DNA from: Streptosporangium carneum
GTDB taxonomy: Bacteria > Actinomycetota > Actinomycetes > Streptosporangiales > Streptosporangiaceae
Reading direction: 5' to 3'
Length of the DNA: 64,000 nt
Assembly: GCF_027922005.1 (NCBI RefSeq)
Contig: NZ_BSEV01000026.1
Span: forward strand, 1-64,000
Shown: piece by piece, positions 43,068 through 51,259 of the stretch
Layout: every line of letters starts with the position of its first letter
Numbering within the stretch: the first letter of the stretch is position 1
The notes under the pieces: generated by a model
The model's input: only the letters and a program-made list of their open reading frames with translations
Databases searched by the model: none
Told to the model about the DNA's origin: nothing
Translations under genes and position numbers: made by a program

Positions 43068-43963
43068 GGGGCCACCGCCCCCTTCACCGCGGTCAGCCTT
43101 CTGACCGCCAGGGCCAGGCCCACCGCGAGCAGCAGGAGCAGGGTCGCCAGCGTCGCCGCCATGCCCCAGTCGAAGGTCTCCTGGACGCTCCGCGCGATCA
43201 CCACGGCGATCGTGCTCTCCTTCGGGCCTCCGACCAGCGCGGGCGTGACGTAGAAGCCGAGCCCGATGACGAAGACCAGCACGCCGCCGCCGGCGGTCGC
43301 CGGGGCGGCCAGCGGCAGGTAGACCAGGGCGAAGGCGCGCAGCGGCCCGGCGCCCAGCGTCCGGGCCGCCCGCGTCAGCGACCCGTCGATCCGGTCGAGC
43401 GCCGCCTTGATGATCAGGACGGGAAAGGGAAGCAGGATGTGCGTGAGCGCCACCACCACCGCGCCCTCGCCGTAGAGCAGCCCTCGCCCGTCGCCGGTCA
43501 GCGGGTGCAGCAGCCGCGTCACCAGCCCGCCGTCGCCGAGCAGCACGATCCAGGCGAACGACCGCACCAGCACGCTGGTCCAGAACGGGATCACGACGAG
43601 CAGCAGCAGGACCCTGGCCCGCCGAGGGGGCGAGGTGGCGAGAAAGTAGGCCACGGGGAAGCCGAGGAGCACCGAGACGACCGCGACCTCCGCCGCCATC
43701 CTGACGGTCACCCAGAGCACGTGCAGGATCGTCGGGTCCGTCACCGCCCTGACGAGGTTCGACAGGCCGGGTTCCGGTTCCGTGACGCTCCTGACCAGCA
43801 TGGCGCCGACCGGCCAGGCGTAGACGGCCAGCATGACCGCCACGGGCAGGCCCAGCGCCACGGCGGCGAACGCCGGACGCCGCAGGCGGGGGCGGCCCCG
43901 GCGGCGGCGTTCCCCGCCGGGGCCGCCGCGCGGCGGCCCCGGCGCGGGAGTGCGCGTCGTCAT
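43064..43963 (-). CDS. ABC transporter permease (PotB-like)
   Basis: This is a 299-residue inner-membrane permease with a basic, Gly/Arg/Pro-rich start (residues 1-30). Six helices are likely, with the EAA-type loop IDGSLTRAARTLGAGPLRAFALVYLPLAAP. It pairs with the 42150 permease. First in the operon, it starts 356 bp from the divergent PucR-type gene. The start ATG follows GGTGAGAG. Confidence 0.93.
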   Translation of the reverse strand: MTTRTPAPGPPRGGPGGERRRRGRPRLRRPAFAAVALGLPVAVMLAVYAWPVGAMLVRSVTEPEPGLSNLVRAVTDPTILHVLWVTVRMAAEVAVVSVLLGFPVAYFLATSPPRRARVLLLLVVIPFWTSVLVRSFAWIVLLGDGGLVTRLLHPLTGDGRGLLYGEGAVVVALTHILLPFPVLIIKAALDRIDGSLTRAARTLGAGPLRAFALVYLPLAAPATAGGGVLVFVIGLGFYVTPALVGGPKESTIAVVIARSVQETFDWGMAATLATLLLLLAVGLALAVRRLTAVKGAVAP

Positions 43964-44319
43964 CTCTCACCATCCATGGACGCGAGGGGCACGGGCCCGG
44001 CGGCCGGCGGGGGCGCCGGTGGCGCATGTCGACACAGTCAACGTTCGGCCCGCCCGGCTGTCACGGGGGCCGGATCACAAACCTGCGGAGCGGACCCTGT
44101 GGCGGGCGCACAGTCCGACGGCGGTTCGACGGCAGCCCGACGGCAGGGCCGGGCGCGGCCCAGGTGACCGTCCCGCCACGGGGAGTGTCTCCGCCCATGG
44201 CGGTAACGGTCGTCCTCGGCGTACGCTCCTGGCGTTACCCCTGCACCCTCTGTCACAAGGTGACCAGGGCTCCGAACAGGCCCGGCCACCTCACGCACAC
44301 GGAGTGAAGGAGCGCCTGG
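43964..44319. promoter_or_regulatory. Divergent control region, transporter operon / PucR regulator
   Basis: This 356-bp gap lies between the leftward transporter operon and the rightward PucR-type regulator gene, so both promoters should be here. A 13-bp dyad GTCACAAGGTGAC (44252-44264) lies 56 bp before the regulator start and is a candidate operator. No open frame in it is convincing. Confidence 0.4.
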
Positions 44320-45555
44320 ATGCCGAGCAGCAACGTCCTGACCGTCGCCGCCGCCGACCTCATGTCCCGCGCGACCCCCATAGCCAACGAGTTCGCCCGC
44401 AGGCACGCCTCCGGAGCCGACCCGGAGACCGCCGACCGGACAGCCCCCCGCGACACGTTCGAATGGGCCCTTCAGATCATCAGGACCTGCGCCTGCGCCC
44501 TGGACGACGAGGACGCCGACATCGAGTACCCCGTGACCCGCGGGGCACTGGTCGCGCTCCAGGGCAAACCCGTGGCCGACGCGGTCGAGTGGCTGCGCTC
44601 GCTGGAGCGGCTCGTCAACGACCACCTGCTGTCCGGTTCCTGGCTGAGCATGGACGGGGTGCGGTGGGTCGTCGCGCGGGTCGCCCGCTTCTTCGACGGC
44701 CTCTGCCTGCACGAGCTCGAGTCGTTCAAGAGCACCCACGACGAGCTGTCCAGCTGGTACTCCAGGCTCGGGACCGACCTGCTGAGCTGCCTGATCTCCG
44801 GGGCTCCCGTCGACGCCGCGACGGTCGACGGGCAGGCGCGCGTCCTCGGCATCGACCCTCACCAGCCGTTCCGCGCCGTCGTGGTCTCCCCGGTGCCGGG
44901 CCTGCCGCACTGGAACAGGGCCAGGCGCAGGGTGCTGGCCGCGCTGTGGCGGCACGACCCGCACCGGCAGGCGCTGATCCGCGACCGCAACGGGCTCATG
45001 CTGGCGCTCGTCCCCACCGACAGGGACGGGCCGGGGCTGATCCCGCTCCTGACCCGGCTCCTGGAGGACGAGGAGCTGAGCCCGTCCCTGTACGTCGCCT
45101 CCGGCGAGCCCTCGGACTCCCTCGCCGTCGCGGGGCACAGCTGCCGTCAGGCGCTCTCCGCCCTGGAGATCGCCATCCACCGGGGCCGGCGCGGCCAGGT
45201 CACCCAGTGCGCCCAGGTGATCCTGGAGGTGCTGCTGGCGCACAACCACTGGGCGTCGCGCCGGATCGTCGACACCCGGATCGGGCCGCTGGCGGAGAAG
45301 CCGCACCTGCTGGAGACCCTGCGGGTCTACCTCAACTGCGACCTGGCCCTCCAGCGCACCGCGGAGGAACTGCTCGTCCATCCGAACACCGTGGCCTACC
45401 GGCTGCGCCAGATCGGCGCGCTCACAGGACGGGACATGCGGAAGATCGCCGACATCAGCGACCTGAGCGTCGCGCTGGCGGCCCTGGACGTGGTGGAGAT
45501 GCGCAGGGACCAGGACGAGGGGCGCACGGACCTGCGGGCGCGGCTGCTCGCCTGA
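44320..45555 (+). CDS. PucR/CdaR family transcriptional regulator
   Basis: This 411-residue protein has a long sensor part and a C-terminal PucR-type helix-turn-helix (about 345-380, LNCDLALQRTAEELLVHPNTVAYRLRQIGALTGRDM, in two parts). The family controls purine, polyamine and amino acid catabolism. Here it is divergent from a polyamine-type importer, which it likely controls (inference from position). The ATG has AAGGAG eight bases upstream. A strong terminator-like hairpin follows. Confidence 0.93.
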   Translation: MPSSNVLTVAAADLMSRATPIANEFARRHASGADPETADRTAPRDTFEWALQIIRTCACALDDEDADIEYPVTRGALVALQGKPVADAVEWLRSLERLVNDHLLSGSWLSMDGVRWVVARVARFFDGLCLHELESFKSTHDELSSWYSRLGTDLLSCLISGAPVDAATVDGQARVLGIDPHQPFRAVVVSPVPGLPHWNRARRRVLAALWRHDPHRQALIRDRNGLMLALVPTDRDGPGLIPLLTRLLEDEELSPSLYVASGEPSDSLAVAGHSCRQALSALEIAIHRGRRGQVTQCAQVILEVLLAHNHWASRRIVDTRIGPLAEKPHLLETLRVYLNCDLALQRTAEELLVHPNTVAYRLRQIGALTGRDMRKIADISDLSVALAALDVVEMRRDQDEGRTDLRARLLA

Positions 45556-45573
45556 CCGGAGACGCCCGCCGCA

Positions 45574-45602
45574 GGCCCGCCGGAGATCCCTTCCGGCGGG
45601 CC
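45574..45602 (+). terminator. Stem-loop terminator after the PucR-type gene
   Basis: Perfect 11-bp arms (45574-45584 and 45592-45602) around the loop GATCCCT, about 20 bp after the stop. Confidence 0.75.
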
Positions 45603-45853
45603 CGCCGTCACCCGCCGCGCCGCCTGTCCCGCGCCACCCGCCTTCGTCGCCGCGGTCCCGCCGTGACCCGCCCGCCGGATCGGGCCCTCCGACACGCCCC
45701 TGAGTCCGCCGCCCGCCCCGGCGGGCCAGGTCAGGGGCACAGAAGGCCGGGCCGGCACGGGGACGCGGAACTGATCCGGGGGCGGTGGAATTGATCAGTT
45801 GCCGGTGATGTTCGATTGGTCCGTAGGCACATCACGCAATCGTGGAGGTCCCC

Positions 45854-46252
45854 GTGGGAAAGCTGAACGACGACGCCAAGGAACTGCTCAACCAGCCCAT
45901 TCACGGCTGGGTGACCACCCTGCGCCCTGACGGCTCGCTGCACAGCACCGTCGTCTGGGTGGCCGTCGACGGAGACGACGTCATCTTCAACACGGCCGTG
46001 GGCCGCGCCAAGGAGCGCCACCTGCGCGCCAACCCGCAGGTCTCGCTGAGCGTGCTGGACCCCAAGGACGCCTTCCACCTGGTGAGCGTCTCCGGCGTCG
46101 GGGAGCTGGAGCTCGAGGGCGCCGACGAGGTCATCGACGGCCTCGCCAAGAAGTACCTCGGGGTGGAGACCTACCCCTACCGTCAGCCGGGCGAGCAGCG
46201 CGTCACCGTCCGGATCAGGCCCGAGCAGGTCATCTACAGCGCGGGCAGCTGA
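45854..46252 (+). CDS. PPOX-class F420-dependent oxidoreductase
   Basis: This is a 132-residue split-barrel flavin/F420 protein, with GWVTTLRPDGSLHSTVVWVAVDGDDVIF and RHLRANPQVSLSVLD (in two runs), typical of the TIGR03618/PPOX F420 family. It probably reduces a small quinone-like or bilin-like compound. The GTG at 45854 has GGAGG five bases before it. A GTG at 45842 lacks a site. It is monocistronic. Confidence 0.9.
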   Translation: MGKLNDDAKELLNQPIHGWVTTLRPDGSLHSTVVWVAVDGDDVIFNTAVGRAKERHLRANPQVSLSVLDPKDAFHLVSVSGVGELELEGADEVIDGLAKKYLGVETYPYRQPGEQRVTVRIRPEQVIYSAGS

Positions 46253-46328
46253 ACGACCGTTCCCGCGGATCCACGGGCCACGAGTAGTCTTCTGCCGCGA
46301 ACGACACGGCGACCTGGAGGCGTTACGG

Positions 46329-46877
46329 ATGGAAGCAAGCGGCGAGGGCACGGCCAGACCGATCACGTTCGTCGGCGAGCCGGTGCTGCACCGCCCGTGT
46401 GAGGACGTGACCGGCTTCGACGAGGAGCTGGTCACCCTGGTGGCCGACATGTTCGCGAGCATGTACGCCGCCGAGGGAGTCGGTCTCGCGGCCAACCAGA
46501 TCGGCGTGCCCCTGAGGGTGTTCGTCTACGACTGCCCCGACGAGACCGAGGAGTACCGCAGGGGCGTCGTCGTCAACCCGACCCTGGTGCTGCCCGCGGA
46601 GGACGAGCGGCGCCTGGACGACTACGAGGAGGGCTGCCTGTCGGTGCCCGGCCAGCGCGCGTCGCTGGCCAGGCCGGACCGTGCCGTGGTGCACGGGTTC
46701 GACGTCGCCGGCGCGCCGATCACGGTCGAGGGCACCGGACTGCTCGCCCGCTGCCTGCAGCACGAGACCGACCACCTGAACGGCACGCTGTACGTCGACA
46801 GGCTCCCCGCGGAGCGTCGCGAGCAGGTCCTGGCGGCCTACGAGCGGGAGCGCGACCAGGCGGCCGTGACAGGCTGA
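46329..46877 (+). CDS. def: Peptide deformylase
   Basis: This is a 182-residue metalloenzyme that removes the N-formyl group from nascent proteins. All three motifs are intact: GVGLAANQIG (50-59), EGCLSVPG with metal ligand C103, and QHETDHL with H145, E146 and H149. GGAGG lies nine bases before the ATG. It is probably a housekeeping gene or a second copy. A strong hairpin closes it. Confidence 0.96.
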   Translation: MEASGEGTARPITFVGEPVLHRPCEDVTGFDEELVTLVADMFASMYAAEGVGLAANQIGVPLRVFVYDCPDETEEYRRGVVVNPTLVLPAEDERRLDDYEEGCLSVPGQRASLARPDRAVVHGFDVAGAPITVEGTGLLARCLQHETDHLNGTLYVDRLPAERREQVLAAYERERDQAAVTG

Positions 46878-46884
46878 CTTCCCG

Positions 46885-46918
46885 CGGGCCCGGCGGAGCC
46901 GATCCTCCGCCGGGCCCG
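46885..46918 (+). terminator. Stem-loop terminator after def
   Basis: Perfect 14-bp arms (46885-46898 and 46905-46918) around the loop CCGATC, eight bases after the stop. One of the strongest in the window. Confidence 0.8.
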
Positions 46919-46941
46919 TCTCCCGGCTAGCATGTCGCCCC

Positions 46942-47361
46942 GTGGACGCAGCGACGGGAGAGACACGGGTGTTGAGAGATCGCGAAGACGGGTTCCACGC
47001 CTTCTGGCGGGAGTACCACCTGTGCACGCTGACCACCCTGAGGGCGGACGGCACGCCGCACGTCATCCCGGTCGGGGTGACGCTGGACGCGGAGGCCGGG
47101 ATCGCCAGGGTGATCACCTCGGGAGGCTCGCACAAGGTCCGCCACGTGCTGGCCGCCGGAGACGAGGGGGCGCGGGTCGCGGTCTGCCAGGTGGACGGCG
47201 GCCGCTGGTCGACGCTCGAGGGACGCGCGGTGATCCGCAGGGATCCCGAGTCGGTCGCCGAGGCCGTGCGCCGCTACGCCGAGCGCTACCGGCAGCCGAG
47301 GGAGAACCCCGCCCGCGTCGTCATCGAGATCAGCGTCACCCGGGTGCTCGGCAATGTCTGA
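46942..47361 (+). CDS. PPOX/F420-type flavin-binding protein
   Basis: This 139-residue protein has FHAFWREYHLCTLTTLRADG, HVIPVGVTLDAE and VRHVLAAGDEGARVAVCQVDG, typical of the pyridoxamine-phosphate-oxidase-like F420 split-barrel family. The reaction is unknown. Its end overlaps cobL by 8 bp, so it may be co-translated with the cobalamin genes, although no known step of the pathway needs it. Confidence 0.88.
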   Translation: MDAATGETRVLRDREDGFHAFWREYHLCTLTTLRADGTPHVIPVGVTLDAEAGIARVITSGGSHKVRHVLAAGDEGARVAVCQVDGGRWSTLEGRAVIRRDPESVAEAVRRYAERYRQPRENPARVVIEISVTRVLGNV

Positions 47362-48610
47362 CCCGGTCACGGTCGTCGGCGTCGGCGCCGACGGCTGGGC
47401 CGGGCTTCCTCCGGCGGCACGGCGTGAGCTGGAGGCCGCCGAGGTCCTGATGGGCAGCGCCAGGCAGCTGGCGCTGATTCCGGAGCCGGCCACCGCGCAG
47501 GGCGCGGAACGCCTCGCCTGGCCCTCTCCGATGCTGCCGGCCCTGCCCGGCCTCCTCGCCGCCAACCGGGGACGCAGGGTGTGCGTGCTGGCCAGCGGCG
47601 ACCCCATGTTCCACGGCGTCGGCACGACGCTGGTCCGGCTGCTGGGCGCGGACCGGGTCAGGGTGCTGCCGTCCCCCTCCTCGGTCTCACTGGCCTGCGC
47701 CAGGCTCGGCTGGGCCGTCGACCGCGTCGAGGTGGTCAGCCTCGTGACCCGTCCGGTCGAGGCGGTGCGCGGCGCCGTCCACGAGGGCCGCAGGGTGCTG
47801 GTCCTCAGCGCGGACGGCCGCACTCCCGCCCGGGTCGCGGCGCTGCTCGCCGCCCAGGGGTACGGCGCGAGTCCCGTGACCGTGCTGGAACGGCTGGGAG
47901 CCGAAGAGGAACGCCTGGTCTCCGGCACCGCGCGGCACTGGTCCCTGCCCGTCGCCCACGATCTCAACGTCGTCGCCGTCGAGTGCAGGGCCGACCCCGG
48001 GACCGTCGCGCTGCCCTGCGTGCCGGGCCTGCCGGACGAGGCCTTCGAGCACGACGGCCAGCTCACCAAGCGCGAGGTGCGCGCGGTGACCCTGTCCCGG
48101 CTCGCGCCCGTCCCCGGCCAGTTGCTGTGGGACGTCGGCGCGGGAGCGGGCAGCGTCGCCATCGAGTGGATGCGCGGCCACCCCGCCAACCGGGCGGTCG
48201 CGGTCGAGAGACACGAGGAGCGGGCCGGGCGGCTCTCCAGGAACGCCTCGGCGCTCGGCGTGCCCGGCCTTCACGTGGTGACTGGCGCCGCCCCCGGGGC
48301 GCTCGCCGGACTCGAGGCGCCCGACGCGGTCTTCGTCGGCGGCGGGGTGACCGTTCCCGGCGTGGTCCAGAGCTGCTGGGAGGCGCTGCGCCCCGGCGGC
48401 AGGCTGGTCGCGAACGCGGTGACCGTCGAGTCGGAGGCCGCGCTGGCCTCCTGGCACGGCGCGCTCGGCGGCGACCTGGTCAGGCTGTCGGTCGCCAGGG
48501 CGGCCCCGGTCGGCGGGTTCACCGGCTGGCGGTCCATGATGCCGGTGACGATCTGGACGGTGGTGAAGCCGGTCGAAACGGCGGCGGAGCCGGTTGAGGG
48601 GGAACGATGA
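47354..48610 (+). CDS. cobL: Precorrin-6Y C5,15-methyltransferase (decarboxylating), CbiE-CbiT fusion
   Basis: This 418-residue two-domain enzyme methylates C5 and C15 of the corrin ring and decarboxylates the C12 acetate. The first domain (about 1-200) is a tetrapyrrole methylase (VTVVGVGADGWAGLP, VCVLASGDPMFHGVG). The second (about 220-405) is a class I methyltransferase with LLWDVGAGAGSVAIEW. It overlaps the PPOX gene (8 bp) and cobM (4 bp). Confidence 0.96.
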   Translation: MSDPVTVVGVGADGWAGLPPAARRELEAAEVLMGSARQLALIPEPATAQGAERLAWPSPMLPALPGLLAANRGRRVCVLASGDPMFHGVGTTLVRLLGADRVRVLPSPSSVSLACARLGWAVDRVEVVSLVTRPVEAVRGAVHEGRRVLVLSADGRTPARVAALLAAQGYGASPVTVLERLGAEEERLVSGTARHWSLPVAHDLNVVAVECRADPGTVALPCVPGLPDEAFEHDGQLTKREVRAVTLSRLAPVPGQLLWDVGAGAGSVAIEWMRGHPANRAVAVERHEERAGRLSRNASALGVPGLHVVTGAAPGALAGLEAPDAVFVGGGVTVPGVVQSCWEALRPGGRLVANAVTVESEAALASWHGALGGDLVRLSVARAAPVGGFTGWRSMMPVTIWTVVKPVETAAEPVEGER

Positions 48611-49350
48611 CGGTGCGGTTCATCGGGGCGGGTCCCGGCGCGGCGGACCTGATCACCGTGCGGGGGCAACGCGCGATCGCGGCCTCGCCGGTGTGCCTGT
48701 ACGCCGGTTCGCTGGTCCCGGCCGAGCTGCTGGAGTGCTGCCCGCCCGGCGCGCGCCTGGTCGACACCGCCAGGATGGCGCTCGACGAGATCGTGGCGGA
48801 GATGCTGGCCGCCCACGAGGCGGGCCACGACGTGGCCAGGCTGCACTCGGGCGACCCGTCGGTCTTCAGCGCGATGGCCGAGCAGATGCGGCGTCTGGAC
48901 GCCGAGGGCGTGCCCTACGAGGTGATCCCCGGGGTGCCCGCCTTCGCCGCGGCGGCCGCGTCGCTGAAACGGGAGCTCACCGTGCCCGGGGTCGGCCAGA
49001 CGGTGGTGCTGACCCGGACCTCGGCGCGCGCCACCCCCATGCCGGAGGGCGAGGACCTCGGCACACTCGGCCTGAGCCGGGCCACGATGGTCCTGCACCT
49101 CGCGGTGCAGCGCATAGAGGCGGTCGTCGAGGAGCTGGTCCCCGGCTACGGCGCCGACTGCCCGGCGGCCGTGGTCGCCAGGGCCAGCCGGGACGACGAG
49201 GTGATCCTGCGCGGCACGCTCGCCGACATCGCGGGCCTGGTCCGCGACGCGGGCGTCGTCCGCACCGCGGTGATCGTGGTCGGCAGGGTGCTGACGGCCT
49301 CGGAGTTCCCCGACAGCCACCTGTACTCGGCCGCCCGCTGCCGCGACTGA
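48607..49350 (+). CDS. cobM: Precorrin-4 C11-methyltransferase
   Basis: This 247-residue tetrapyrrole methylase starts MTVRFIGAGPGAADLITVRG and contains CLYAGSLVPAELL, RLHSGDPSVFSAMAEQ and EVIPGVPAFAAAAA, the standard CobM/CbiF pattern. It adds the C11 methyl group. ATGA overlap couples it to cobL. It ends 14 bp from the stop of the convergent cbiD gene. Confidence 0.96.
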   Translation: MTVRFIGAGPGAADLITVRGQRAIAASPVCLYAGSLVPAELLECCPPGARLVDTARMALDEIVAEMLAAHEAGHDVARLHSGDPSVFSAMAEQMRRLDAEGVPYEVIPGVPAFAAAAASLKRELTVPGVGQTVVLTRTSARATPMPEGEDLGTLGLSRATMVLHLAVQRIEAVVEELVPGYGADCPAAVVARASRDDEVILRGTLADIAGLVRDAGVVRTAVIVVGRVLTASEFPDSHLYSAARCRD

Positions 49351-49364
49351 CCCGGCCCGCCGGG

Positions 49365-50438
49365 TCAGCCCGCACGGCCGACGATCACCCCCGCGCGGTC
49401 GACGACCACCACGTCCACCCGCACGGGCGCCTCGCGCAGCACCCCGGCGGCGGTCCGGCGGGCGCGCTCGGCGACCAGGTCGCCCAGCGGCAGCCCCTCC
49501 TCCTGGCACAGCCGCAGCGCGTGCAGCGCGGTGTTGGCGGTCAGCACCCGCCCGGCCAGGGCCTCGCCGCCGCCGGCCGAGCGGACCATCTCGGCGAGCA
49601 GGCCGGGGTTGACCTGGGAGCGGCCCGAGTGGAGATCCAGGTGGCCGTCGGCGAGCTTGGAGAGCTTGCCGATCCCCCCGGCGACGGTCAGCCTCGGCAC
49701 CGGGTGCCTGCGCAGGTACTTCAGCACGGCCCCGGCGAAGTCGCCCATGTCGAGCAGCGCGTCCTCCGGCAGCCCGTACAGCTCGGCCGCGACGCGCTCC
49801 GAGGTGCTTCCCGTGCACCCGGCGACATGCTCGCGGCCCGCCGCCCTGGCCACGTCGACGCCCCGCCTGATGCTGTCGATCCAGGCCGAGCACGAGTACG
49901 GCACCACGACGCCGGTCGTGCCGAGGATCGACAGGCCGCCCAGGATGCCGAGGCGGGGGTTCCAGGTCTTCCTCGCCAGCTCCTCCCCATGCTCGACGGA
50001 GATCTCCACGACCACGTCCCCGGTCCCGCCGTGCCGGGCGGCGACCTCGGCGACGTGCTCGCGCATCATCCGCCGGGGGACCGGGTTGACGGCCGGTTCG
50101 CCGACCTCGAGCGGAAGCCCCGGCTTGGTGACGGTGCCCACCCCCGGGCCTGCCCTGAACACCACCCCGCTGCCGGGGACGCCGTGCCGCACCGTCGAGG
50201 AGATCAGCGCGCCGTGCGTCACGTCGGGGTCGTCGCCGGCGTCCTTGACCACGGAGGCCGTGGCCGCGTCGCCGGTCAGCGCCTCCGTGGCCAGCGCGAA
50301 CGCCGGCCGTCTTCCTTTGGGAAGCGTGATCTCGACGGGGTCGGGGAAGACGCCGGTCAGCAGCGCGGTGTAGGCGGCGGTCGTGGCCGCCGTCGCGCAC
50401 GCGCCGGTGGTCCACCCGTGACGCAGGGGGGTGCTCAT
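49365..50438 (-). CDS. cbiD: Cobalt-precorrin-5B C1-methyltransferase (CbiD)
   Basis: This 357-residue enzyme has the CbiD start LRHGWTTGACATAATTAAYT. It also has the FRAGPGVGTVTKPGLPLEVGEPAVNPVPRRM (split) and GILGGLSILGTTGVVVPYSCSAW blocks. CbiD methylates C1 in the anaerobic pathway. Its presence with cobG and cobN, which belong to the oxygen-dependent route, and the absence of a cobF here suggest a mixed pathway. It is divergent from cobK, with a GGAGGCCTCC palindrome before its ATG. Confidence 0.95.
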   Translation of the reverse strand: MSTPLRHGWTTGACATAATTAAYTALLTGVFPDPVEITLPKGRRPAFALATEALTGDAATASVVKDAGDDPDVTHGALISSTVRHGVPGSGVVFRAGPGVGTVTKPGLPLEVGEPAVNPVPRRMMREHVAEVAARHGGTGDVVVEISVEHGEELARKTWNPRLGILGGLSILGTTGVVVPYSCSAWIDSIRRGVDVARAAGREHVAGCTGSTSERVAAELYGLPEDALLDMGDFAGAVLKYLRRHPVPRLTVAGGIGKLSKLADGHLDLHSGRSQVNPGLLAEMVRSAGGGEALAGRVLTANTALHALRLCQEEGLPLGDLVAERARRTAAGVLREAPVRVDVVVVDRAGVIVGRAG

Positions 50439-50512
50439 GTCTCGGAGGCCTCCCGGTACGGTGGCGCGGGATCCCGCCGGGCGGGCGGGCGAGAGGGAGG
50501 AACGGTGACGGT

Positions 50513-51259
50513 GTGCTGAACATCCTGGTGCTCGGCGGCACGGACGAGGCCAGGCGGCTGGCCGCCGCGCTCGCCGGACGCGCGGGGACGCACGTGGTCT
50601 CGTCCCTGGCGGGACGGGTGCGCGACCCCCGGCTGCCGGTCGGCGAGGTGCACGAGGGGGGTTTCGGCGGTCCAGAGGGGCTCCGGGCGTGGATCGGGGA
50701 GCGCGGGATCGACGTCGTCGTGGACGCCACGCATCCCTTCGCCGCCAGGATGACCGCCTCCGCCGTCGAGGCGACGGGGCGGGCGGGAGTGCCGCTGCTG
50801 ATCCTGCGCAGGCCCGGCTGGCAGGCCGGTCCCGGAGACGACTGGCGCTGGACGCCGTCGCTGGCCGCGGCCGCCGAGCTGCTGCCCGGGCTGGGGGAGC
50901 GGGTCTTCCTGACCACGGGCCGCCGGAGCCTGCCGGTCTTCGCCGGGCTCGACGACCTGTGGTTCCTGGCCCGGTCCGTCGATCCGCCCGAGCCGCCGGC
51001 CCCCCGCCGCCTGGAGGTCCTGCTCAGCAGGGGCCCGTTCACCGTCGAGGGGGAGCTTGCCCTCATGCGGGACAACCGGATCGACGTGCTGGTCACCAAG
51101 GACAGCGGAGGCCGGATGACCACCGCCAAGCTGTCGGCGGCCCGTGAGCTCGGGCTTCCCGTCGTCGTCGTGCGCCGCCCCCCGGCGCCGGGCGGCGTCC
51201 CCGCCGTGGAGACAGTCGAGGAGGCGCTCGCCTGGCTGGAGGGCGCTCACGCCGGGTAG
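50513..51259 (+). CDS. cobK: Precorrin-6A reductase
   Basis: This is a 248-residue NADPH-dependent reductase (CobK/CbiJ). Typical stretches are NILVLGGTDEARRLAAAL, DVVVDATHPFAARMTASA, VFLTTGRRSLPVFAGL and DVLVTKDSGGRMTTAKLSAA. The GTG start lies rather far from GGGAGG. Its end overlaps the convergent cobIJ gene by 13 bp. It reduces the ring double bond after CobF/CbiD-type methylation. Confidence 0.95.
   Translation: MLNILVLGGTDEARRLAAALAGRAGTHVVSSLAGRVRDPRLPVGEVHEGGFGGPEGLRAWIGERGIDVVVDATHPFAARMTASAVEATGRAGVPLLILRRPGWQAGPGDDWRWTPSLAAAAELLPGLGERVFLTTGRRSLPVFAGLDDLWFLARSVDPPEPPAPRRLEVLLSRGPFTVEGELALMRDNRIDVLVTKDSGGRMTTAKLSAARELGLPVVVVRRPPAPGGVPAVETVEEALAWLEGAHAG

Noticed and set aside
48271..51129. 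952-codon minus-strand frame across cobL, cobM, cbiD and cobK
   Set aside because: It crosses well supported genes on both strands and shows no homology that I recognise.
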